The position numbers were made by a program, and so were the translations under genes. The notes beneath the pieces were generated by a model. That model was given only the letters and a program-made list of their open reading frames with translations, did no database searches and had not been told where the DNA came from. Of a stretch of DNA of 10,214 bases, positions 1-5,877 are shown piece after piece; position 1 is the first letter of the stretch; the number at the start of each line of letters is the position of its first letter. The stretch spans positions 1 to 10,214 of the forward strand of contig JASHXX010000212.1 of NCBI GenBank assembly GCA_030043335.1, read 5' to 3'. This stretch comes from Xanthobacteraceae bacterium. Lineage in GTDB: Bacteria; Pseudomonadota; Alphaproteobacteria; Rhizobiales; Xanthobacteraceae.

Positions 1-252
1 GTTCGCGCCGACTTGGCCACCACCTACGAATTGGGCGTTGCTGGTGGTCGAGAAGTGGTCACCAAAAGTGTCGGTAACGCTGACGTGGTTCCATCCGGCT
101 CCGAGGTTGGCGCCGATGTAGAATCCGGACCAGCTGTAAGGTGGCGGAGGTGGCGGCGCCTTTGTTACCGGCGCCGGCCGCGCAAGGTCGGCCGCCAGCG
201 CGGCGGATCCCGCACAAGCGCTCAGTGCAACTGCCAATGCTAATCGTTTCAT
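1..252 (-). CDS. Outer-membrane beta-barrel protein (Omp25/31 family), N-terminal part
   Basis: The reading frame starts at the ATG complementary to 250-252 and stays open to base 1, giving 84 residues of a protein that continues outside the window. Residues 1-20 form a signal peptide (MKRLALAVALSACAGSAALA, then AD). A short proline-rich spacer follows (residues 33-38 are six prolines), then a block at about 39-54 containing W-S-G-F-Y-I-G-A-N-L-G-A-G-W. That block is the hallmark first strand of the Omp25/Omp31/RopB-type beta-barrels that are abundant in Rhizobiales, where they sit in the outer membrane as structural or porin-like proteins. The start is supported by a strong purine-rich ribosome binding site (GGGGGAGA on the minus strand, bases 260-267). 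The exact porin subtype and substrate cannot be told from this fragment. No frameshift is seen. Confidence 0.88.
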   Translation of the reverse strand, partial: MKRLALAVALSACAGSAALAADLARPAPVTKAPPPPPPYSWSGFYIGANLGAGWNHVSVTDTFGDHFSTTSNAQFVGGGQVGAN

Positions 253-268
253 GGCTGAGATCTCCCCC

Positions 269-289
269 TTGGCTCTCGCGCGGAGCCAA
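269..289 (-). promoter_or_regulatory. Leader hairpin beside the ribosome binding site of the outer-membrane protein gene
   Basis: Bases 269-275 (TTGGCTC) and 283-289 (GAGCCAA) form a perfect 7-bp inverted repeat around a 7-base loop. On the minus-strand mRNA the stem ends directly against the GGGGGAGA ribosome binding site, about 17 bases before the ATG. Such a placement could stabilise the transcript or modulate ribosome access. The structure is seen in the sequence; its function is inferred. Confidence 0.4.
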
Positions 290-716
290 ATCGTCGTGGC
301 CGAGAATCTAATCGATAAGGCAACGGACGGCCATCACCGGAGCGCAACAGGCGGCGAAAACAACTCGGCTAAATCTTGGCGAGATTCGTTTGTTTTGTTT
401 GCTTTGGAACCGCTTGCGGAATCGCGCGATGTCGCCGATCGGCATTTTCGCGGGCATCAGACAACGTCTACCATCCGAGCCATGACCGATATTCGGCGGA
501 CCCGGCATAATGCTCGCCAATGACCGGCTCGAAATTGGCCGGGCAATTTTGCCGCGACGCACGAGAACAGCCGCGCCGCAGATTTGGACGATTAGTCATG
601 TGACGCGGACGAACGGTCATTCATCCTGACAGCGCTCCTCACTAGATACCGTATCAATCAGCCTGGCGACCAGCGAGCTCCACTGGTGCCGGCGTGCTTG
701 CAGATAGGAGGTTCAG
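290..716. other. Intergenic region with no supported gene
   Basis: This stretch separates two divergent genes and must contain both promoters. The open frames in it (for example at 251-523 on + and 308-562 on -) have no ribosome binding site of note, no recognisable motif and arginine-rich shadow-like composition, so I do not call them. It includes an A/T-richer patch near 355-410, a weak inverted repeat (AAATTG at 532-537, CAATTT at 544-549) and an 11-base palindrome GATACCGTATC at 645-655 about 60 bases before the downstream ATG. A possible weak sigma-70-like pair is TTCATC at 620-625 and TAGATA at 643-648 with 17-base spacing; I give it little weight. Confidence 0.5.
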
Positions 717-1109
717 ATGGACGACGTCACGCGCGAAAAACTCCTCAAGATTGCGCTGGTTGCATTCGGCGTAGTCTTCTTCACCATCTACCCGCTCGGC
801 CTGATCTGGCCGTCGGGATGGCAGTGGCACGGTGGCCATGGCCAGTATTATTTGCAGATGATCTGCGGGGTCTACGCGGTTCTCGGTGTTTATCTGATTG
901 CGGCGGCGCGTAATCCTTCCGAGAATCGCAGCCTGATCTCATTCACGATCTGGTCGAGCATCGTGCACGCCGGCATCATGGCAGCTCAGGCCACGTATGA
1001 CGAACACGAGACGGGTCACCTGGTTGGCGACGTGCCTGCGCTGGTGCTGGTCGCTGCCGTGCTCTGGTATCTTTCACCAAAGAGGTCGCTGCGAGTGGCC
1101 AGCACGTAG
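717..1109 (+). CDS. Small four-helix integral membrane protein, DUF6632-like
   Basis: A 130-residue protein preceded by a textbook ribosome binding site, AGGAGG at 706-711, which fixes the ATG at 717. Four hydrophobic segments are visible at about residues 11-31, 44-64, 71-93 and 102-120. Conserved-looking polar features lie between them: P-S-G-W near 32-35, Q-M-I-C-G-V-Y-A-V-L-G-V near 47-58, A-R-N-P-S-E-N-R-S-L near 64-73, and G-H-L-V-G-D-V-P-A near 100-108. This pattern matches my recollection of the DUF6632 family of small bacterial membrane proteins, which has no assigned function. The gene stands alone: its upstream neighbour is divergent, and an intrinsic terminator follows about 50 bases after the stop. 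The family name is from memory and not verified; the membrane nature is clear. Confidence 0.8.
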   Translation: MDDVTREKLLKIALVAFGVVFFTIYPLGLIWPSGWQWHGGHGQYYLQMICGVYAVLGVYLIAAARNPSENRSLISFTIWSSIVHAGIMAAQATYDEHETGHLVGDVPALVLVAAVLWYLSPKRSLRVAST

Positions 1110-1161
1110 TCAGCGCGATGCGCCGACCACACATCGACAGCTCGTGGGCAAGATACATATC

Positions 1162-1193
1162 AGAGCCGCTGGCGCCATCCAGCGGCTCTTTTT
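1162..1193 (+). terminator. Intrinsic (Rho-independent) terminator
   Basis: A perfect 11-bp stem, AGAGCCGCTGG at 1162-1172 pairing with CCAGCGGCTCT at 1179-1189, encloses a six-base loop and runs straight into a T tract at 1189-1193. This is a classic terminator for the DUF6632-like gene ending at 1109. The 3' untranslated stretch between the stop and the stem is about 50 bases with no gene. Confidence 0.9.
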
Positions 1194-1442
1194 GCTGCGA
1201 CTGCCGCGGCGGAACCTGGCGGACATCAGACAACGACCGCTCCATATCCGCTGTTGGGAACGCCGCGGCGGACGTGCGTCTTGTCGAATGTCTAGATTTG
1301 AATTGATCCCGGCGATGCCGGTTTAACCATCGCATTAAACTCAAACTCAATACGCATCGTCTATGTGAACCGCAGGCTGGCCGTGACGACCAAGCCGGTG
1401 AGGCGGGATCATCTCACCTCTTCGCACCCCAAAAGGAACACG
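1194..1442 (+). promoter_or_regulatory. Intergenic region that should hold the promoter and leader of the envelope block
   Basis: After the terminator at 1162-1193 there are about 250 bases before the start codon at 1443. An A/T-richer section lies at about 1285-1365, where transcription probably begins. A weak promoter-like pair is TTGAAT at 1298-1303 and TTTAAC at 1322-1327, with an 18-base gap. A short hairpin, CCGGC at 1309-1313 with GCCGG at 1317-1321, sits between them. No gene is supported; the open frames here lack ribosome binding sites and motifs. The exact promoter cannot be assigned by eye. Confidence 0.35.
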
Positions 1443-2276
1443 ATGATGCGCTATTTTCTCCGCGGATGCCTGATCTCCGCAGCCCTCCTGGCCGTCGCCT
1501 TTCAGGCGCACGCTGGCGCGTTCTCAACCTCGGCCCTTAACCCGACCGCCGTTCCGGCGAACGGCGTGATCGAGGGCAATTATCCGGCCGGCCAATCGGA
1601 CACGAACTACTATTTCGCCGTCAATCTCAAGGCCGGACAGCTCGCAACGCAGATTTCGGTCAGCGGCGGCGCTCAGTACAAGTCGCTGGACTTCAGCCTG
1701 CTCGACGCCGGCGGTCGGCGCATCGATGCCTACTACATCACGGCAGGCGCAGGCGACAACAGCGAAGCGACTCGCGTATTTCCGATCGACGCAAGCGGCA
1801 AGTACCTCGTGCGTCTGACCACCAAGGGGCCCGAGACAACCTCGTTCCGCGTGGCGCTCGGTGGCTCGGCGATGCCTGCCGCGCCCGCCGCGGCGAACGC
1901 GAGTGACCCGTCCCGCTCGTTCCTCGCGCCGACGCCGGTCGGCCGTGATGGCGTCATCGCCGGCGCCTTCCCGGGCGGCGAGGGTTACGCCTATTACTAC
2001 TTCGTCGCCGACCTGAAGGCCGGCAACCTGCTCACCCAGATGTCGGTGAGCGGCCGCGACGGCACCATGAAGTGGATCTCGCTCACCCTGCTCGACGACA
2101 AGGGTCACGGCGATAAGTCCTATTTCATGTCGCGGGTCGAGGCGAACGCCGACGCCACCAAGAGCTTCCCGATCGACCGTTCCGGCCGTTACGTCCTGCG
2201 CCTGACCGTGCAGGGCCCGGAGACCACCAACTACCGGATCGAGCTCGGCGGCAACGCGCTCGCCAGCAGCAACTAA
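1443..2276 (+). CDS. Exported protein with two tandem beta-rich domains
   Basis: The open frame reaches back to 1365, but the start is best placed at 1443: AAGGAA lies 5 bases before it (1433-1438), and it begins a proper signal peptide (MMRYFLRGCLISAALLAVAF, QAHA, then GAF) of 24 residues. The mature part of the 277-residue protein is two copies of one domain, residues ~27-144 and ~159-274, joined by an alanine/proline linker (~145-158). Each copy has N-P-T-A-V or A-P-T-P-V, then G-V-I-x-G-x-(Y/F)-P-x-G, then Y-Y-F-x-(V/A)-(N/D)-L-K-A-G, a central L-L-D, and an end F-P-I-D-x-S-G-(K/R)-Y-x-(V/L)-R-L-T. The layout recalls PPC-type beta-sandwich domains, but I do not recognise a named family. 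The next gene, 11 bases downstream, carries a third copy, so the two probably work together outside the inner membrane. Substrate and role are unknown. Confidence 0.85.
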   Translation: MMRYFLRGCLISAALLAVAFQAHAGAFSTSALNPTAVPANGVIEGNYPAGQSDTNYYFAVNLKAGQLATQISVSGGAQYKSLDFSLLDAGGRRIDAYYITAGAGDNSEATRVFPIDASGKYLVRLTTKGPETTSFRVALGGSAMPAAPAAANASDPSRSFLAPTPVGRDGVIAGAFPGGEGYAYYYFVADLKAGNLLTQMSVSGRDGTMKWISLTLLDDKGHGDKSYFMSRVEANADATKSFPIDRSGRYVLRLTVQGPETTNYRIELGGNALASSN

Positions 2277-2287
2277 GGGAGGCGAGC

Positions 2288-3283
2288 ATGCCCAGGATCA
2301 AATTCGCGGCGCTTGTCGCCGTTGCGGCCCTTGCGGCGGCGCTTCCCGCCACCGCAGACGATCTCTCCAGCTCGATCATGCGGCCGACCGCGGTCAACCC
2401 CGCGATCGGGATGGTCGCCGGCAATCTGCCGGGCGGCAACGGGGCGAAGAGCTACTACGTCGCGGTCGATCTCAAGCCCGGCGAACTGTTGACCCAGCTT
2501 GAGATTGCCGGGCGCCCCAACGGCGAGCGTCGGCTCACGGTGCAGCTGCTCGACGGCGAAGCCAAAGTGGCGGCCTCGACCTTCGTGCGCGCCGGGTTCG
2601 GCTCGCTCGACGAGGCGACCAAGAGCTTCGCGATCGACGCGGCCGGGCGCCACGTCATGCGGCTGACCGTCGAGGGCGAGGAGACCGGAACGTTTTGCCT
2701 GCTCATGGGCGGAACCGCGTTGCCCGACGCCAAGCCGCCGACGTGCCCAGCGGCCGCGGCCGCGGCTGTCGTAGCGCCGCCGGCGCCGCCCCCTGTGGCG
2801 GTCGCGCCCCCGCCTGCGCCGGCCCCTGTAGTGGAGGCGCCTCCGCCGGCTCCGGCCCCGAAAGTCGTTGAGGTCACTCCGGCGCCAAGGCAGATCGAGG
2901 TGATTGTGAGCCAGTGCGAGGAGCGCCTGCGGGTTGGCTCGGACTTCCTGTTCGACTTCGATCGCGCGCAGGTGCGTCCGGAAGCGGACGGCGCGCTCGA
3001 GGAAGTCGCTGAGCGCATCAATGCTGCGGGCAAGCGGGTGATGGTCGAGGGCCATACCGACGCCAAGGGCACTCAGAGCTACAATCAGACGCTGAGCGAG
3101 CGGCGTGCTTCGGCGGTTCGCCTGGCGCTGGTGGAACGCGGCGTCTCCGACGCCCGGATGATCGTCCGCGGCTTTGGCAAGAGCCGGCCGATCGCGCCCA
3201 ACGAGCACATGGACGGCTCGGATGATCCCGACGGACGGCAAAAGAATCGCCGGGTGGAAGTCGTCATCAACACTTGCAACTGA
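2288..3283 (+). CDS. OmpA-family peptidoglycan-binding protein with an N-terminal beta-domain shared with the upstream gene
   Basis: A 331-residue exported protein with GGGAGG at 2277-2282 before its ATG. Residues 1-23 are a signal peptide ending A-T-A. Residues ~27-146 are a third copy of the domain found twice in the upstream gene (Y-Y-V-A-V-D-L-K-P-G-E-L-L-T-Q at ~56-70; E-A-T-K-S-F-A-I-D at ~109-117). A Pro/Ala-rich linker spans ~154-201. Residues ~212-329 are a full OmpA C-terminal domain: F-D-F-D near 222-225, V-E-G-H-T-D-A-K-G at 253-261, L-S-E-R-R-A at 269-274, and N-R-R-V-E-V near 320-325. Asp258 and Arg273 have the 15-residue spacing of the Asp/Arg pair that holds diaminopimelate of peptidoglycan in OmpA proteins. 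The domain is bracketed by Cys210 and Cys330; Cys137 and Cys153 are two further cysteines. It likely tethers the repeated domain to the cell wall. Confidence 0.92.
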   Translation: MPRIKFAALVAVAALAAALPATADDLSSSIMRPTAVNPAIGMVAGNLPGGNGAKSYYVAVDLKPGELLTQLEIAGRPNGERRLTVQLLDGEAKVAASTFVRAGFGSLDEATKSFAIDAAGRHVMRLTVEGEETGTFCLLMGGTALPDAKPPTCPAAAAAAVVAPPAPPPVAVAPPPAPAPVVEAPPPAPAPKVVEVTPAPRQIEVIVSQCEERLRVGSDFLFDFDRAQVRPEADGALEEVAERINAAGKRVMVEGHTDAKGTQSYNQTLSERRASAVRLALVERGVSDARMIVRGFGKSRPIAPNEHMDGSDDPDGRQKNRRVEVVINTCN

Positions 3284-3291
3284 ACAGAGCG

Positions 3292-3332
3292 GCGGGCGGG
3301 ATGATGGTTCCTCAAACCATCTTCCCGCCCGC
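3292..3332 (+). terminator. Long intercistronic hairpin after the OmpA-family gene
   Basis: Bases 3292-3309 pair with 3315-3332 as an 18-position stem with one T-T mismatch (3302/3322) and a 5-base loop CCTCA. The base of the stem is very GC-rich. It begins nine bases after the OmpA stop codon and ends just before the ribosome binding site of the next gene. There is no real T tract after it (GTCCCTTCTT), so it may be a partial terminator, an attenuator or an mRNA 3' stabiliser rather than a full stop. Confidence 0.5.
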
Positions 3333-3354
3333 GTCCCTTCTTCGGAGGAATATC

Positions 3355-3784
3355 ATGCGGTTGATCGCTTTGATGCCGATCGTCGGTCTGCTCGCTGCTT
3401 TGCCGGCGTCCGCGGCGGAGCTGCCGGCGCGCAAGCCCGGGCTGTGGGAAATCAAAAATGAGTTTCGAGAACCGCAACGTCCCGGCGCAAAGCCTCAAGC
3501 AATGCGTGGACGCCGGGACCGGCGTGCTGGGCCAGATGGGTGCCGCAGCCTCCGCTCAGAGCAACTGCTCGCGGCGTGACGTGCAGCGTTCCGGCGATAC
3601 GACAACGATCGAGTCGACCTGCACCATCGGCGGCAAGGCCACAACCGCACGCGTCGTCATCTCCGGCAGCCTCGACAGCGCCTACACCATGACCATGACG
3701 TCGGAAGGCGACGCCGTGCCCGGCGGCAAAAGCAGCATGACGATTGCGGCCACGTGGCTTGGTCCGTGCACTCCGGGTCAATAG
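3355..3784 (+). pseudogene. DUF3617 periplasmic protein, frame broken by one extra A
   Basis: The ATG at 3355 follows GGAGGA (3344-3349) and starts a signal peptide, MRLIALMPIVGLLAALPASA. It is followed by A-E-L-P-A-R-K-P-G-L-W-E-I-K, the usual N-terminus of DUF3617 proteins. The frame is then lost at a run of five A's (3454-3458); continuing in it gives arginine-rich nonsense ending at 3579. The frame starting at ATG 3458 carries the rest of the family: S-F-E-N-R-N-V-P-A, K-Q-C-V-D-A-G, N-C-S-R-R-D, S-T-C-T-I-G-G, and a C-terminal G-P-C-T-P-G-Q, with four cysteines spaced as for two disulfides. Skipping one A would join both halves into a 142-residue protein of normal family length. It is either a recent frameshift mutation, a sequencing error, or (less likely) expressed by slippage. 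The function of DUF3617 is unknown. Confidence 0.82.
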
Positions 3785-3842
3785 CCCGCCATGCAGTCGT
3801 GATTGCGAAGGCGCATCGCTAGAACGGATTTGTTTTTCCTTC

Positions 3843-3900
3843 CCCGCTTCGCGGGCACGATAAAGGGCGACGGCGCCGCGAAACCGATTTCGCATTGTCG
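3843..3900. repeat. Small hairpins upstream of the large inverted repeat
   Basis: CCCGC at 3843-3847 pairs with GCGGG at 3851-3855. GCGAAA at 3878-3883 pairs with TTTCGC at 3888-3893, and CGAC at 3869-3872 can close over GTCG at 3897-3900. A T-rich run precedes the first hairpin instead of following it, so it is not a standard terminator for the gene ending at 3784. Together with the repeat at 3901-4014 this gives an unusually structured intergenic region. Confidence 0.4.
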
Positions 3901-4014
3901 TCATTGCTGGGCTTGACCCGGCAATCCATGCGCGGGCGAGGCCGGCTGCAAGTTCACCGCACGTCTTTGTTCGCCGCATCTCGGCATGGACTACCGGGTC
4001 AAGCCCGGTGGTGA
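3901..4014. repeat. Intergenic palindromic repeat of Bradyrhizobium/Rhodopseudomonas type
   Basis: The left arm, 3901-3930, and the right arm, 3985-4014, are imperfect reverse complements of each other. The shared core is GGGCTTGACCCGG, and both arms end in TCCATG at the inner side. The core itself is a near-palindrome. Elements with TCATTGC-GGGCTTGACCCGG-CAATCCATG in inverted pairs are, from general knowledge, very common between genes in Bradyrhizobium-like genomes. The 54 bases between the arms hold no gene. The right arm overlaps the farthest-upstream possible start of the fadD frame (4008), one more reason to reject that start. Confidence 0.7.
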
Positions 4015-4130
4015 TGAGGCGGGAAGGGCGCAAGAGAATGCCGCCAATTCCGCCACCAGCGGATTTCCTCTACAGTGACACGCTCGGCCGCGCCCTTGAT
4101 TCGCCGCCGGGAAAGACGAGATCGAACGCC

Positions 4131-5825
4131 ATGACCCTTGAGCCGCAGAGCGCGCCTGCGCCGGCCGCGGGCGCTTCCGAGCCGATCTGGTTTGCCTCCT
4201 ATCCGCCGGGCGTGCCGAGAACGATCGACCCCGATGCCTATCCGTCGCTGCCGGCGATGCTCGCCGACACCTGCGCCCGCAATGCCGAGCGCGACGCGTT
4301 CGAGTGCCTCGGCACGCGGATCGGCTATGCCGAGTGGGATCGCCTGAGCCGCGCCTTCGCCGCCTTCCTTCTCGAGCAAGCCAAATTTCGGCCGGGCGAC
4401 CGCGTCGCGATCATGCTGCCGAACCTGCTTGCCTATCCGGTCGCGTTCTTCGGCGTGCTGCGCGCCGGGCTGATCGTCGTCAACGTCAATCCGCTCTATA
4501 CCCCGCGCGAGCTCAAGGAGCAGCTCACCGACGCCGGCGCCGTTGCCATCGTCATCATGGAGAATTTCGCGCACAAGCTCGAAGCGGTGCTGCCGGAAAC
4601 GCGGATCCGCCACGTCGTGGTGGCGCGGCTCGGCGATTTCATGCCGACGCTCAAGCGCACGCTGTTCAACGTGGTGAACTCATATGTGCGCCGCGCGGTG
4701 CCGGCCTGGCGCCTGCCGAGCTTCACGATGCTGCAGGAGGCCTGCCACCGCCGCCCAAGCGCGCGCTACGCCGACGCGCAACCGGGCGCCGCCACGCCGG
4801 CGCTGCTGCAATATACCGGCGGAACGACCGGCGTGCCCAAGGCTGCGGTGCTGACCCATCGCAACCTCGTCGCCAATGCGCAGCAATGCCGCGCCTGGAT
4901 CGAACCCAATCTCGGCGCCGAGCAGGGCAGGGTGCTGACACCGCTGCCGCTCTATCACATCTTCTCGCTGACCGCGAACCTCCTCGCCTTTGCGCTGATG
5001 GGAGGCATGAGCGTGCTCATTCCCGACCCGCGCGATCTCAAGCGGCTGATCGCGACGATGCGCAGCGCGAAAGTGACGACGATGACCGGCGTCAACACGT
5101 TGTTCAACGCGCTGATCCACGTCCCCGCCTTCGCCGCGCTCGATTTCAGCAGGCTTTCCTTCGCCATCGGCGGCGGCGCCGCGGTGCAAAGCGCGGTCGC
5201 CAAACGCTGGCACGAGATCACCGGCTCCGAGCTGGTCGAAGGCTACGGCTTGTCCGAGGCCTCGCCGGTCGTATGCATCAATCCGGTGCGCAAGCCCAAG
5301 ATCGGCACCGTCGGGCCGCCGATCTCCTCGACCGAAGTGTCGATCCGCGACGATGCCGGTCAGCTGGTCCCGGTCGGCGAAGCCGGCGAGATCTGCGTGC
5401 GCGGGCCGCAGGTGATGCAGGGCTATTGGCAGCGTCCGGACGAGACCCGGCTGGTGCTCGTCAATGGCTGGCTGCACACCGGCGACATCGGCGCGCTCGA
5501 CGCCGAGGGCTTCCTGAAAATCCTTGACCGCAAGAAGGACATGGTCAACGTCTCCGGCTTCAAGGTGTTCCCCAACGAAGTCGAGGACGTGATCGTGCAC
5601 CATCCGGGCGTGCTCGAAGCCGCGGTCATCGCCGTGGCGGACCCGCACACCGGCCAGGCCGTGAAGCTGTTCGTGGTCAAGCGCGATCCGGCGCTCGAGG
5701 CGCCGGCGCTGATCGACTATGCGCGCGAACGGCTTGCACCCTACAAAATCCCGAAGACGGTCGTGTTCGTCGACAGCCTGCCGAAGAGCAATATCGGCAA
5801 GATCATCCGCAAAGAGCTGCGGTGA
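4131..5825 (+). CDS. fadD: Long-chain fatty acid-CoA ligase (FadD type)
   Basis: This 564-residue AMP-forming ligase activates long-chain fatty acids with ATP and CoA to acyl-CoA, feeding beta-oxidation or phospholipid use; E. coli FadD has nearly the same length (561). Visible motifs are the ATP-binding loop Y-T-G-G-T-T-G-V-P-K at ~228-237, P-L-Y-H-I-F near 273-278, G-Y-G-L-S-E-A-S-P at ~371-379, the fatty acyl-CoA synthetase signature around G-W-L-H-T-G-D-I-G (446-454) and D-R-K-K-D-M-V-N-V-S-G-F-K-V-F-P-N-E at 466-483, and the C-terminal P-K-S-N-I-G-K with catalytic Lys557. The frame is open to 4008, but that part runs through an intergenic repeat and is poor in family-like sequence, so the ATG at 4131 is preferred; its ribosome binding site is weak, and 4038 is an alternative. 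The gene stands alone, convergent with the stress protein gene. Confidence 0.92.
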   Translation: MTLEPQSAPAPAAGASEPIWFASYPPGVPRTIDPDAYPSLPAMLADTCARNAERDAFECLGTRIGYAEWDRLSRAFAAFLLEQAKFRPGDRVAIMLPNLLAYPVAFFGVLRAGLIVVNVNPLYTPRELKEQLTDAGAVAIVIMENFAHKLEAVLPETRIRHVVVARLGDFMPTLKRTLFNVVNSYVRRAVPAWRLPSFTMLQEACHRRPSARYADAQPGAATPALLQYTGGTTGVPKAAVLTHRNLVANAQQCRAWIEPNLGAEQGRVLTPLPLYHIFSLTANLLAFALMGGMSVLIPDPRDLKRLIATMRSAKVTTMTGVNTLFNALIHVPAFAALDFSRLSFAIGGGAAVQSAVAKRWHEITGSELVEGYGLSEASPVVCINPVRKPKIGTVGPPISSTEVSIRDDAGQLVPVGEAGEICVRGPQVMQGYWQRPDETRLVLVNGWLHTGDIGALDAEGFLKILDRKKDMVNVSGFKVFPNEVEDVIVHHPGVLEAAVIAVADPHTGQAVKLFVVKRDPALEAPALIDYARERLAPYKIPKTVVFVDSLPKSNIGKIIRKELR

Positions 5826-5877
5826 GATTGTTCGTTCCCTGCCGCGCCTCGCCGTGTTCGGGGAGGGACAGACGGCA

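Noticed and set aside
251..562. Overlapping open frames on both strands (251-523 +, 308-562 -) in the first intergenic region
   Set aside because: No ribosome binding sites, no recognisable motifs, arginine-rich shadow-like composition, and the + frame starts inside the start region of the minus-strand gene.
1365..1442. Upstream start at 1365 for the tandem-domain exported protein
   Set aside because: It would place 26 charged residues before an otherwise normal signal peptide, and the ribosome binding site fits the ATG at 1443.
2273..3241. Long minus-strand open frame antisense to the OmpA-family gene
   Set aside because: It is a high-GC shadow of a gene with clear signal peptide and OmpA motifs; its product is arginine-rich and unlike any family.
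3454..3460. Programmed -1 ribosomal frameshift in the DUF3617 gene
   Set aside because: The two frames are related by a +1 step (one base skipped), and the heptamer does not fit a -1 slippery site; mutation or sequencing error is simpler.
4008..4130. Longer fadD start at 4008 or 4038
   Set aside because: The 4008 start lies in the right arm of an intergenic repeat, and the extra residues do not look like the ligase family; 4131 gives the expected length. 4038 cannot be excluded.
4304..5648. Long shadow frames over fadD (4304-5527 + and 4680-5648 -)
   Set aside because: Both overlap the well-supported ligase and give low-complexity arginine/alanine/histidine-rich products.
5826..5877. Possible bidirectional terminator between fadD and the stress protein gene
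   Set aside because: Only a weak, bulged stem can be drawn (TCCCT with AGGGA and poor inner pairing), with no T tract on either strand.
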